Of a DNA stretch of 64,000 nt, positions 56,439-64,000 are shown piece by piece. Source of the DNA: Bradyrhizobiaceae bacterium PARB1 (GTDB lineage: Bacteria > Pseudomonadota > Alphaproteobacteria > Rhizobiales > Xanthobacteraceae); contig NKIY01000015.1 of NCBI GenBank assembly GCA_002256345.1, forward strand, positions 62,001 through 126,000, given 5' to 3'. The notes under the pieces are model-generated. The model saw nothing but the letters and a program-made list of their open reading frames with translations. It did not search any database and was not told the DNA's origin. Each line of letters begins with the position of its first letter. Within the stretch, counting starts at the first letter, position 1. A program made the position numbers and the translations under genes.

Positions 56439-58880
56439 ATGCGTACTCTTGTCCTCATTGCGCTCACACTCATCGCAGCAGCGACGATCTCGCCAACCAA
56501 CGCACAGCCGGTCGAGAAACGTGTCGCGCTCGTGATCGGCAACGCTGCCTATCCATCGGGCGCATTGCCGACAACCGCGAATGACGCGGGCCTGATCGCC
56601 CAGACCCTGCAGGCAGCGGGCTTCGACGTGACCGGCGCACGCGACCTCGACCAGGACACGCTACGCCGCACCTTTCGTGAATTCCTCGACAAAGTGAGCG
56701 CCTCCGGGCCGGATACGGTCGCCTTCATCTATCTGGCTGGATACGGCGTTCAGCTCGAGGGCGAGAACTATTTCGTCCCGGTCGACGCCAAGCTCGCACA
56801 TGACACCGATCTGCCGCTCGAGGCGCTGCGCCTGTCAGATTACATGCGGCCGCTATCTGCGGTGAAGATCAAAGCTGGCATTGTCGTTCTCGATGCAGCG
56901 CGCGCGAGCCCGTTCGCGAAGTCCGGCGAAGCATTGGCCAGTGGCCTCTCGCTGGTCGAGCCCGACAAGAATATGCTGATCGCATTCAACGCCGCGCCCG
57001 GCACCGTGGCCCCGGCGGAGCAAGGCCCGTACGGCGCCTATGCGCAGGCGCTCGCCGAAATGATCCGCACCGGCGGCCTCTCCCTTGGCGAAGTGTTCGA
57101 ACGAACACGCCTGCGTGTCAATGAGGCGACCAAGGGCGGCGAGGTGCCTTGGCATGCATCGAAGATCGAGGCCCCGATCGTGTTCTTCGACCGCGCCGCC
57201 GGTGCCCCCGCGCCGCCATCCGGCGATCAAGTGGCCTCGATTCGAACCCGACCAATCCGCGATCTCGGCGCGCAGGACGCCTATGTCGCCGCGCTCGAAC
57301 GCGACACACTACAAGGCTATCTCGACTTCCTGGATGCCTATCCGAACGATGCCATGGCCAAGCGTGTCCGGGCAATCGTCGCGGCCCGCCGCGAAGCTCT
57401 GACTTGGCGGCGGACGCGCAATGTCGATACGCCACCCGCCTATTGGTCCTATCTGCGCCGTTATCCCGACGGCCCCCATGGCGCCGATGCGCGGCGCCGT
57501 CTCGCGGTGCTCGCCGCCGCCTTCGATCCACCGCCGACCTTCCCTGCGATCAGCTACGACATCGCGCCACCGCCGGTGGAGGAAGAGATCTATTTCCGGC
57601 GACCGGTCCTCGTCTTCGACGATCCGGTTTACGCCTTCGCGCCGCCGCCCCCACCGCCCGTCATCCTGCTACCGCCGCCACCGCCCGATTTCGTCGTGTT
57701 GCGACCGCCGCCGCCGGTATTCGCGGCATTCGTGCTGCCGGTTCCCGACTACGTGCCGATGCCGGTCTATTACAGCCCGCCGCCTTATGTGGTGCAGCCA
57801 CCGCCGAACATCATCTACAACAACATTCACAACACGGTGGTCATCAACAACAACACCAAGATGGTGACGATCACCAGTCCGGGCGGCACGCCGCAAACCG
57901 TGACTCCGGCGCAGGCGCTTGCGCCGTCACCCGTGGCTGCCGGGGTGCCGGCTGCCAATGCGGCTCCGATCGCTCCGAGTGCGCCAATCGCGTCGCCGAC
58001 AACGAGCGGACCATCACCTTCGGTGGTGCCCGCCGTTGCGGGAGCAGCAGCCGGCGCTGCCCTGCTCGCGCCGACGCTACCGTCGTCGGCGGCACGCAAA
58101 GCAAATGCGGTTCAGCCGACGCAGCCACTGCAACAGCCGACCCGGCCCAATGCAAATCCGGCAGCAACAACGACGCAAGGCGGCCAGCCGCCGGCCGGCC
58201 AGACTGCCAACACGCCCACTGCTCCGAAGCCCCTCGGAACGGCGTTGCCCGGCGCTCCCGGCGGACAGCCGTTGCCTGCGAACAACAAGCCACCCACCGA
58301 TCGCGCCCAGACTCCAGGACACGCCACTCCGCTGCCCCCCGCCAACAGCGCTGCCGCGCCACCACAGCCGGGTCAAAAGAAGGCGACGTCGAATGCTCAG
58401 GGAACGCAACCCACGACCAACGATCGCTCCTCGGCCACGCAGCAGACATCTACAAAGCCCGCTTTGACAGGCAACAAGCCCCCTGCGCCGGAACGCCCCG
58501 TGGTGCAACAAACGCCGTCGCACGCATCCTCTGCGCCTGGCGCTCCGCAGCCCCCGCGCAATGACAACAACCGTCGTCCTGCAGCCGGCGTCAACGTGCG
58601 GAATGTGCCGCCAACTCCGCCGCCGCAGCGTCCGGCTGCGCCGACTGTATCGGTACACACGAATCCGCCGCCGGTTGCCCGCCCGGTTCAGCGTCAAGCG
58701 ATCGCCCGTCCAGCGTCGCCGCCTCCGCGCCCGATGGTGTCAGCGCCACCGGCACGTCCCGTAGCTGCTGCACCAGCGCGACCGATGATGGCCACTCCGC
58801 CGCGGCCCGCTCCCGTGGCACGCGCGGCACCGCCGCCGAGCAAACCGTGCCATCCATCGCCCGGCCAGCAATGCAAGTGA
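56439..58880 (+). CDS. Secreted caspase-fold (peptidase C14-like) pseudoenzyme with long Pro/Ala/Gln-rich tail
   Basis: 813 residues from the ATG at 56439, which starts a Sec signal peptide (LVLIALTLIAAATISPTNAQ). Residues about 26-255 form a caspase p20-like domain: RVALVIGNAAYPS, TANDAGLIAQTLQAAGFDV, VAFIYLAGYGVQLEGENYFVPVD, and IVVLDAARASPFAKS. The catalytic His of the usual AGHGVQ is Tyr102, and the catalytic Cys of the usual LDACR is Ala154, so proteolysis is not expected. A helical linker (about 275-360) and then about 450 residues of Pro/Ala/Thr/Gln-rich low-complexity sequence follow, with an Asn-rich NIIYNNIHNTVVINNN patch near 470. Probably a periplasmic or surface scaffold or binding protein. 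Inference only. Confidence 0.88.
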   Translation: MRTLVLIALTLIAAATISPTNAQPVEKRVALVIGNAAYPSGALPTTANDAGLIAQTLQAAGFDVTGARDLDQDTLRRTFREFLDKVSASGPDTVAFIYLAGYGVQLEGENYFVPVDAKLAHDTDLPLEALRLSDYMRPLSAVKIKAGIVVLDAARASPFAKSGEALASGLSLVEPDKNMLIAFNAAPGTVAPAEQGPYGAYAQALAEMIRTGGLSLGEVFERTRLRVNEATKGGEVPWHASKIEAPIVFFDRAAGAPAPPSGDQVASIRTRPIRDLGAQDAYVAALERDTLQGYLDFLDAYPNDAMAKRVRAIVAARREALTWRRTRNVDTPPAYWSYLRRYPDGPHGADARRRLAVLAAAFDPPPTFPAISYDIAPPPVEEEIYFRRPVLVFDDPVYAFAPPPPPPVILLPPPPPDFVVLRPPPPVFAAFVLPVPDYVPMPVYYSPPPYVVQPPPNIIYNNIHNTVVINNNTKMVTITSPGGTPQTVTPAQALAPSPVAAGVPAANAAPIAPSAPIASPTTSGPSPSVVPAVAGAAAGAALLAPTLPSSAARKANAVQPTQPLQQPTRPNANPAATTTQGGQPPAGQTANTPTAPKPLGTALPGAPGGQPLPANNKPPTDRAQTPGHATPLPPANSAAAPPQPGQKKATSNAQGTQPTTNDRSSATQQTSTKPALTGNKPPAPERPVVQQTPSHASSAPGAPQPPRNDNNRRPAAGVNVRNVPPTPPPQRPAAPTVSVHTNPPPVARPVQRQAIARPASPPPRPMVSAPPARPVAAAPARPMMATPPRPAPVARAAPPPSKPCHPSPGQQCK

Positions 58881-58940
58881 TGGCTCCGCGGAACATTCAC
58901 ATCCTGGGAGCGAATGGTTTGAAGCCTTTATTCTGGAAGT

Positions 58941-58967
58941 GGCGCTCGGCCTTCACCGCCGAGCGCC
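58941..58967. terminator. Terminator-like hairpin at a convergent junction
   Basis: GGCGCTCGGC-CTTCACC-GCCGAGCGCC is a perfect 10-bp stem with a 7-nt loop between the pseudo-caspase gene (plus) and the hydrolase gene (minus). No T-tract follows, so efficiency is uncertain. Confidence 0.5.
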
Positions 58968-58988
58968 ATTCTCCACCATTCCTCCGGA

Positions 58989-59813
58989 TCAACTCCGCAC
59001 GAAGGCGAGCAAGTCCGGATTGATCACATCCGCATGGGTCGTGCACATGCCGTGCGGGAAACCCGGATAGACTTTCAGCGTGCCGTGCTTGAGCAGCTTG
59101 ATCGACAGTTCCGCGGAATCCGCGATCGGCACGATCTGGTCGTCGTCGCCATGCATCACGAGCACGGGCACGTCGATCGCTTTCAAATCCTCGGTGAAGT
59201 CGGTTTCCGAGAACGCCTTGATGCAGTCGTAATGTGCCTTGGCGCCACCGATCATGCCCTGGCGCCACCAATTGTTGATCACACCCTGCGAGACCTTCGC
59301 GCCCGGACGGTTGAAGCCGTAGAATGGCCCAGCCGGAACGTCGATGTAGAACTGCGCGCGGTTGGCAACGAGCGCGGAGCGGAAGCCGTCAAACACTTCG
59401 AGTGGCAGACCGCCCGGATTCTTCTCCGATCTCACCATGATCGGCGGCACTGCACCGATGAGCACGGCCTTCGCCACCCGGCCTTTCTTCGCGCGCGCGA
59501 CATAATGCGCGACCTCGCCGCCGCCGGTGGAGTGGCCGATATGCACGGCATCCTTGAGATCGAGCGCATCTGTGAGCTCGATCACATCGGCCGCATAGGT
59601 GTCCATCTCGTTGCCGGTCGCAGTCTGGGTCGAGCGACCGTGGCCACGGCGATCATGGGCGATGACGCGATAGCCATTGTTCAGGAAGAACATCATCTGG
59701 GCATCCCAGTCGTCCGCACTCAGCGGCCAGCCATGATGAAAGACGATCGGCTGCCCGGCGCCCCAGTCCTTGTAGAAAATGACAGTCCCGTCCTTGGTGG
59801 TGATCGTTGCCAT
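58989..59813 (-). CDS. Alpha/beta hydrolase (non-haem chloroperoxidase / arylesterase-like)
   Basis: 274 residues from the ATG at 59813 with AGGAG 9 bp upstream; a longer frame to 59966 is unsupported. Family start [18 protein letters not shown] and [16 protein letters not shown] are diagnostic of the non-haem haloperoxidase/esterase group. Catalytic triad: Ser in [11 protein letters not shown], Asp in [11 protein letters not shown] and His in GFPHGMC. The cap region contains the tryptophan-rich INNWWRQGM. The likely activity is ester or lactone hydrolysis (with perhydrolase side activity). Cytoplasmic, no signal peptide. Confidence 0.93.
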   Translation of the reverse strand: MATITTKDGTVIFYKDWGAGQPIVFHHGWPLSADDWDAQMMFFLNNGYRVIAHDRRGHGRSTQTATGNEMDTYAADVIELTDALDLKDAVHIGHSTGGGEVAHYVARAKKGRVAKAVLIGAVPPIMVRSEKNPGGLPLEVFDGFRSALVANRAQFYIDVPAGPFYGFNRPGAKVSQGVINNWWRQGMIGGAKAHYDCIKAFSETDFTEDLKAIDVPVLVMHGDDDQIVPIADSAELSIKLLKHGTLKVYPGFPHGMCTTHADVINPDLLAFVRS

Positions 59814-59856
59814 GTGACACGCTCCTGATGAACCGGCCCGTTGCGGGCCAACCAAC

Positions 59857-61833
59857 CTAGCGCAAATCATGCAACGGGACAGCGACGCCGTCTTGAACAA
59901 TCGGACGTTCAACTGCCTGCTCGGCGGTACGCTCGAGCAGTTCATAGACAGCAATCTCGCCGGCAAAGCCCTTCGGCTTGATCCGGCCGACGAAACGGAA
60001 GCGGAAGTCGTCGCCGGCGCGATCCCTGACGGCTTCGCTGACCAAAGCCCGCGTACCGTGGTCCTTGTTGAGCGTCTCCAGCCGCGACGCCAGATTCACC
60101 GTGGTGCCAAGTGCGGTGTAATTCATCCGGTCGGACGATCCGATATTGCCGATCATCGCATCGCCGACGTGAAGTCCGAAGCGTGTATGGTAAGCAGGCC
60201 ATCCCTCGGCCTCGAATTCCGCGTTGAGCTTGCGATTGACATCGAGACAGGTGAGCACCGCCGCGCAGGCTTGTGCCACATGGTCCGGATGCTCGATCGG
60301 CGCATTCCAGATGCCCATCACCGCGTCACCGATGAATTTGTCGATGGTGCCGTGATGGGCAGCGATGGCATTCGACATCGCCGCAAAATAGCGCGACGTA
60401 TAAAGCATTACCTGGGTCGGATCCTTGCCCTCGGTCAGGCTGGTGAAATTCTCGATATCTGTGAACAGGATCGTCGCCTCGCGGCGCGTACCGCCGAGCT
60501 CCATGGAGTCCCCGGTCTCCACCAGTTGCTGCACCAGCCGTTTCGGCACGAAATTCGAGAAGGTCTGCACCAGCGAGCGCATCGTGTAGACCGAGCGGCC
60601 GAGATCGTCGATCTCGCGGATCGGCGAACGCAGGCGCGGCATGGTCGAAAACCGAAAGCGCTGGATGCGATCCACCTCGCGCGACAAGATGCGCAGTGAA
60701 AGCGACAGCCTGTTGCCGATCAGGAACGCCGCCGGCAACGCCGCCAGCAGCAGCAGGATCGCGACGATGATCAGCGAGCGTCGCTCAGCGACGATATCCG
60801 AATAGAACTCATCGGTGGGCGCAAACACGACCACCCGCAGGTCGGCTGTTCCGGCCACGATGATCGGCTGCATCGCCGCCAGATATTCGCGGCCACGATG
60901 ATCCCTGAAGAACTGTTCGCTCACGCCGGTCCGGCGCCACGCCTCGATCGCGGCGAGTGCGCCGACCGTATCGACATCGGTCAAACGGGGCAGTTCGGGC
61001 AATCGATCGTCCGCCCCTCTTCTGTTGAGCCATTTCGACAGATCCGGATGTGCGATGACGCGGCCGGCATCATCGAACAGGAAGGCGACGCCAGATTTGC
61101 CAAGCCCCTGCTGGCGCAGCATCGTCTCGGCTTCACCAATCAGAATATCGCCTGCAACGACACCGACACGCTCACTGCCGATCGGCATCCGCACGGTGTA
61201 GCCGACATTGTCGGTGAGATGGAAAATATACGGGGCGGTCAACAATGCGGCGTCGGGCTCGAAAGCGCCGCCATACCAGGGCCGCTTGCGCGGATCGAAA
61301 TCATCCGGCCCGGCCACGCGCGCCAGCACCCGCAAACCGTCATCCATATAGGCCGTGGAAGCCTGCAACGCGCCCGTCGTCGCCGACCTGGCGATCACGA
61401 ACAGCCGAAACTTGGCGCCATCCGGCGCGCCAATGCGCTTGCGCGCTTCCGCCCCCGAGCGATCGATGAAATCCAGCTCCAGGAATGAGCCGTCGTCATA
61501 ACCCATATAGAGATTGGAGAGCTGCGCGTTATTCCGCAGCATCGAGGCCATGAGATTATAGAGGCGCAGATTGTCGCTGATATCTGCCGCCTGCACCGAG
61601 GGCATGCCGCGCAAGATATCGAGATTGTCGCGTGCCGACTTGAGCTGCGCGTCGATGCGGTCGGCGGAGGCCTGCGCCACCGTACTGAGATAGCCGGACG
61701 CCGCGGTGCGGACGATCGCATTGACGCGGCTGAAGCTGAGATACAGCAATGCAAGGCCGACCGTCAGCACGATGCCGACGAAGACCGCGATGATCGATGT
61801 CCTGAAGCTCACGCGCAAGCGCGTATTTTTCAT
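59857..61833 (-). CDS. Membrane-bound class III adenylate/guanylate cyclase with dCACHE-type sensor
   Basis: 658 residues from the ATG at 61833; a GTG two codons upstream is possible. Membrane helix about 13-33, periplasmic sensor about 37-345 containing the dCACHE-like [11 protein letters not shown] and [17 protein letters not shown], second helix about 353-373, a short HAMP-like linker, and a class III cyclase domain about 450-640. Metal-binding Asp459 ([11 protein letters not shown]) and Asp503 ([11 protein letters not shown]), substrate Lys499, and transition-state residues in [11 protein letters not shown] are intact, so it should be active, probably making cAMP. The ligand is unknown. 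Confidence 0.92.
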   Translation of the reverse strand: MKNTRLRVSFRTSIIAVFVGIVLTVGLALLYLSFSRVNAIVRTAASGYLSTVAQASADRIDAQLKSARDNLDILRGMPSVQAADISDNLRLYNLMASMLRNNAQLSNLYMGYDDGSFLELDFIDRSGAEARKRIGAPDGAKFRLFVIARSATTGALQASTAYMDDGLRVLARVAGPDDFDPRKRPWYGGAFEPDAALLTAPYIFHLTDNVGYTVRMPIGSERVGVVAGDILIGEAETMLRQQGLGKSGVAFLFDDAGRVIAHPDLSKWLNRRGADDRLPELPRLTDVDTVGALAAIEAWRRTGVSEQFFRDHRGREYLAAMQPIIVAGTADLRVVVFAPTDEFYSDIVAERRSLIIVAILLLLAALPAAFLIGNRLSLSLRILSREVDRIQRFRFSTMPRLRSPIREIDDLGRSVYTMRSLVQTFSNFVPKRLVQQLVETGDSMELGGTRREATILFTDIENFTSLTEGKDPTQVMLYTSRYFAAMSNAIAAHHGTIDKFIGDAVMGIWNAPIEHPDHVAQACAAVLTCLDVNRKLNAEFEAEGWPAYHTRFGLHVGDAMIGNIGSSDRMNYTALGTTVNLASRLETLNKDHGTRALVSEAVRDRAGDDFRFRFVGRIKPKGFAGEIAVYELLERTAEQAVERPIVQDGVAVPLHDLR

Positions 61834-61997
61834 CGGCACGGCGCGATCCGCGTTAGCAAAAAGCGAAGATTATCGGTGCTATGCGTTGCTCCGACAGCGC
61901 AAAGCCTTATCCGGGTACGCCGCCGATTGCAAAGTAATCGCAGCCCCCGCATAGTCCGAGCGCGCGAAGATTTAACCAATTCTTAAGGACGCAAGAT

Positions 61998-62396
61998 ATG
62001 GCGGGCGCCGATATCGATGTGGTCATCCGGCAGACCGCAAAGCAGCAGAACAAGACGATCCTCGCCGCCATCAAGGCGCGCCGCGATCACTTCGCGGGCC
62101 TCGCCGCCAAGGCCAAGGACGCAGGCACCAAGGAGCGCTACAAGCAGGCCGCCAAGGACGTGATGGAGCAAGGCACCGCCGCCGCACGTCGCCTGCAGAT
62201 GTCAGCCGACAATGCCGCCGACAGCTTTGCCCGCTCGATGCGGATGGCGAACGACGCGTTCATTGCGAAGACCGCAGCTGAAGCTGCGAAAGCGGCTGAG
62301 AAGCCGGCCGTCACCAAGGCGCCCAAGCCAGCCAAGAAAGCTGCCAAGAGCAAGAAGCCCGTAGCGCCCAAGGCCAAGAAAAAGAAGAAATCCTGA
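61998..62396 (+). CDS. Small histone H1-like Lys/Ala-rich protein
   Basis: 132 residues, ATG start with AAGGA 10 bp upstream. The N-terminal two thirds are helical and Ala/Lys/Arg-rich (TAKQQNKTILAAIKARRDHF, AAKAKDAGTKERYKQAAKD). The tail from about residue 95 is Lys/Pro/Ala repeats (KAPKPAKKAAKSKKP, ending KAKKKKKS), like eukaryotic histone H1 C-terminal tails and bacterial H1-like proteins. Nucleic-acid binding is expected from charge but not proven. It stands alone, divergent from the cyclase and convergent with the XRE-type gene. Confidence 0.75.
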   Translation: MAGADIDVVIRQTAKQQNKTILAAIKARRDHFAGLAAKAKDAGTKERYKQAAKDVMEQGTAAARRLQMSADNAADSFARSMRMANDAFIAKTAAEAAKAAEKPAVTKAPKPAKKAAKSKKPVAPKAKKKKKS

Positions 62397-62445
62397 TCGC
62401 ATCGCGGCGCGGCTCTCCGCACCGCCAGCCGTTTTGGCGGGAAGA

Positions 62446-62568
62446 GTATCCCGGGCGCGATGCAACGCATGGCGTTGCTTCGCAGAACCGGGACCGTGCC
62501 AAGCGCGGCGTTTATGGCGGTCCCGGCTCTGCGAAGCGGCACTTCGTACCGCATCGCGTCCGGGACAC
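62446..62568. repeat. Family D palindromic intergenic repeat
   Basis: GTATCCCGGGCGCGATGC and CGCAGAACCGGGACCGT pair with GCGGTCCCGGCTCTGCG and GCATCGCGTCCGGGAC. It lies between convergent genes (62396 plus, 62592 minus), as does the other copy at 41348-41474. Confidence 0.88.
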
Positions 62569-62591
62569 GATTCCGGCAAGCCTGAACTACT

Positions 62592-63359
62592 CTACCCCGG
62601 CAGGAAGACGGCGAACGGCTCGTCCATGATCTTCTGCAGATGCGCGCGATACCGATCGTAATTCGCCGCGCCTGCGGAGATACGCCCATAGCTCGGCTCG
62701 GCAATCCCCGCGATCGGCACATAGGCGATGGGCGCCGCGATCGGCGTCAGTAGCGAGCCGCGACCGGCGAGCAGCGTATTGATGATCCCATACATCTCGC
62801 CGGCAATGGTCGGCCGCGACACCGTGATCAGGCGAAACTGGCCGTTCCGGTTGGTGACGAAATAGATGTGGCCGGACTGGTTCGGCACCGACACTTCGCC
62901 GAATTGCGTATAGGCGGCGTCCTGTCGTTCGGCTTCGCGAAACTCGTAGCACGATCCCATCGCGTCCCACGCGATCTCCGTGCGATACGCATAAATCGAT
63001 CCAGCCTCGCCGAATGATGGCCGCAGCGTGACATAGGCACCGGCGATCCAGCTCATGGACCGTCGCGAATAGGCACCGAGACTGTCAGGCGCGACATCGC
63101 CATTGCCATTGGCCGGCACTGCAGCGGGCACATCGCCTCCCCTGCGCAATGATACGCCGAGGGCTTCCTCGAGCCGCACGGTCGTGGCCAGCGTGAACGG
63201 CCGCCGTCCGCCGAGTGCCTTTTCCAGAGTCGAAATGCTCAGCTTGGCCTGTTCGGCCAGTGTCTGCCGCGAGATGCGACGACGAGCGATTTCCTCGCGA
63301 ATGATAGCGGCAATTTCCCGGCTTTGCTCTTCGGAAAGCTGCTTGTCAGGCGTCTGCAT
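62592..63359 (-). CDS. XRE/Cro-type transcriptional regulator with C-terminal sensor-like domain
   Basis: 255 residues from the ATG at 63359 with AGGG 6 bp upstream; an ATG two codons earlier is possible. Residues about 12-72 form a lambda-repressor-like helix-turn-helix (SRQTLAEQAKLSISTLEKAL, then TVRLEEALGV). Residues about 100-255 are a separate alpha/beta domain (AYVTLRPSFGEAGSIYAYRTEI, SGHIYFVTNRNGQF) that I cannot name. It is divergent from the VIT-domain gene with 187 bp between the starts, so it may regulate that gene. Confidence 0.82.
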   Translation of the reverse strand: MQTPDKQLSEEQSREIAAIIREEIARRRISRQTLAEQAKLSISTLEKALGGRRPFTLATTVRLEEALGVSLRRGGDVPAAVPANGNGDVAPDSLGAYSRRSMSWIAGAYVTLRPSFGEAGSIYAYRTEIAWDAMGSCYEFREAERQDAAYTQFGEVSVPNQSGHIYFVTNRNGQFRLITVSRPTIAGEMYGIINTLLAGRGSLLTPIAAPIAYVPIAGIAEPSYGRISAGAANYDRYRAHLQKIMDEPFAVFLPG

Positions 63360-63546
63360 CGTCATCCCTATCAGTGCGCCCCGCACAATAGCAGACGGAC
63401 AAGCCGGCACAAAACCGCACAAATGCGCCATACGCGCGCAAGGCCGCCGGCGGTTTACGGCCAATCATTGCCGATCATCACGCTCGTCCGCCAGGCCTGC
63501 ATTCCGCAAGACTTTGTCATCGCAACGGCCTTCGGGAGCGCCTGAC

Positions 63547-64000
63547 ATGACGACCATCGACTACGACGAACAAGACGCCAACGACCTCCCCGGCGTCACC
63601 GGATTGCCGGAACTGCTGGAGCAGATCCTGCTCTTCGCACTCGGCGGCGTCGCCGCTTTCATGCTGGGCATCGGGTTGTTGTTGTTCGATCTCGGCCCGG
63701 CCTGGTCGGCGCAATCACGCGACGACGCACCCCGCTCCGGTGCCCTGCTCATCAACACGGAGAGTGGCAGCATCGATGCCACGCGCCTCGGCATCGATGT
63801 CGATCTCACCGTGTCGGGCCCGACGATGCGCGCGCGCATCACCCAGATATTTCGCAATCCGACCCAGGACTGGGTCGAGGCCACCTACATGTATCCGCTG
63901 CCTCAAGGCGGCGCCGTGGATACGCTCAAGCTGGTGATCGGCGACCGGGTTGTGGTCGGCGACATCAAGGAGCGCCAGCAGGCCCGCGCGATCTACGAGC
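63547..64000 (+). CDS. VIT-domain protein, sortase-target-type (partial, runs off right edge)
   Basis: The ATG at 63547 opens a frame of at least 151 codons to the window edge. A short acidic N terminus is followed by a membrane helix (LLEQILLFALGGVAAFMLGI) and then a VIT (vault protein inter-alpha-trypsin) domain: IDATRLGIDVDLTVSGPTM, RITQIFRNPTQDWVEATYMY, PLPQGGAVDTLKLVIG and KERQQARAIYE. This head matches proteobacterial sortase-target proteins, in which a VWA domain and a C-terminal sorting signal follow and a class GN sortase gene is usually next. Those parts are outside the window, so the assignment is by family resemblance. Confidence 0.8.
   Translation, partial: MTTIDYDEQDANDLPGVTGLPELLEQILLFALGGVAAFMLGIGLLLFDLGPAWSAQSRDDAPRSGALLINTESGSIDATRLGIDVDLTVSGPTMRARITQIFRNPTQDWVEATYMYPLPQGGAVDTLKLVIGDRVVVGDIKERQQARAIYE

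Noticed and set aside
1-64000. CRISPR arrays, insertion sequences, prophage or integrase genes
   Set aside because: No direct-repeat/spacer pattern, transposase or phage protein was found. The repeats present are palindromic and dispersed.

Overview
The window looks like a chromosomal segment of an alphaproteobacterium of the Bradyrhizobium / Rhodopseudomonas / Afipia / Tardiphaga group. The basis is high GC, alphaproteobacterial gene order (plsX-fabH-ihfA-merR; glyA-nrdR-ribD-ribE-ribH-nusB-thiL-hppA; ppx-ppk-hdaA next to a CDP-alcohol transferase and divergent purMN), an HdaA-type DnaA homologue, and several families of rhizobial-style palindromic intergenic repeats. The genus is an inference from protein flavour and was not computed. 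I found no tRNA, rRNA, CRISPR array, insertion sequence or phage gene.

Layout. 1-14809 (minus strand) is one enormous secreted-adhesin-like gene with an N-terminal LEPR-XLL-type motif and thousands of residues of beta-repeat sequence. It is cut by a single frameshift near 7628 and runs off the left edge. 15083-19964 (minus) is a lipid-synthesis and nucleoid operon: a CBP3-type chaperone, a YceD-family protein, plsX, fabH, ihfA and a MerR regulator with an extreme acidic tract. 20088-24729 holds bamE, a solitary Bug-type binding protein and small accessory genes. 24932-33441 (minus) is the conserved glyA/nrdR/riboflavin/nusB/thiL/hppA cluster, whose wider junctions are each occupied by a palindromic repeat. 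33442-34498 has no convincing gene; it carries a repeat and a dense run of hairpins that may be a structured RNA. 34499-43255 has a polysaccharide deacetylase, a RibD-C-like reductase, DoxX, maeB, a large unknown periplasmic or membrane-anchored protein and aspS. 43706-56226 carries a chemoreceptor, selO, rnd, a fumarylacetoacetase-family hydrolase, ppx/ppk, hdaA, a phosphatidyltransferase and purMN. 56439-64000 is more accessory: a caspase-fold protein lacking both catalytic residues, an alpha/beta hydrolase, a membrane class III cyclase, a histone-H1-like protein, an XRE-type regulator and the start of a VIT-domain sortase-target-type protein.

How the genes fit together. Most of the window is housekeeping: fatty acid and phospholipid precursors, riboflavin and thiamine cofactors, polyphosphate and pyrophosphate metabolism, purines, tRNA charging and replication control. 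The interesting parts are the surface and accessory modules (giant adhesin, pseudo-caspase, sortase-target candidate), the hairpin-rich 33.9-34.3 kb segment, and the repeats. Four of the repeat families show internal symmetry and recur at convergent gene ends or inside the rib operon.
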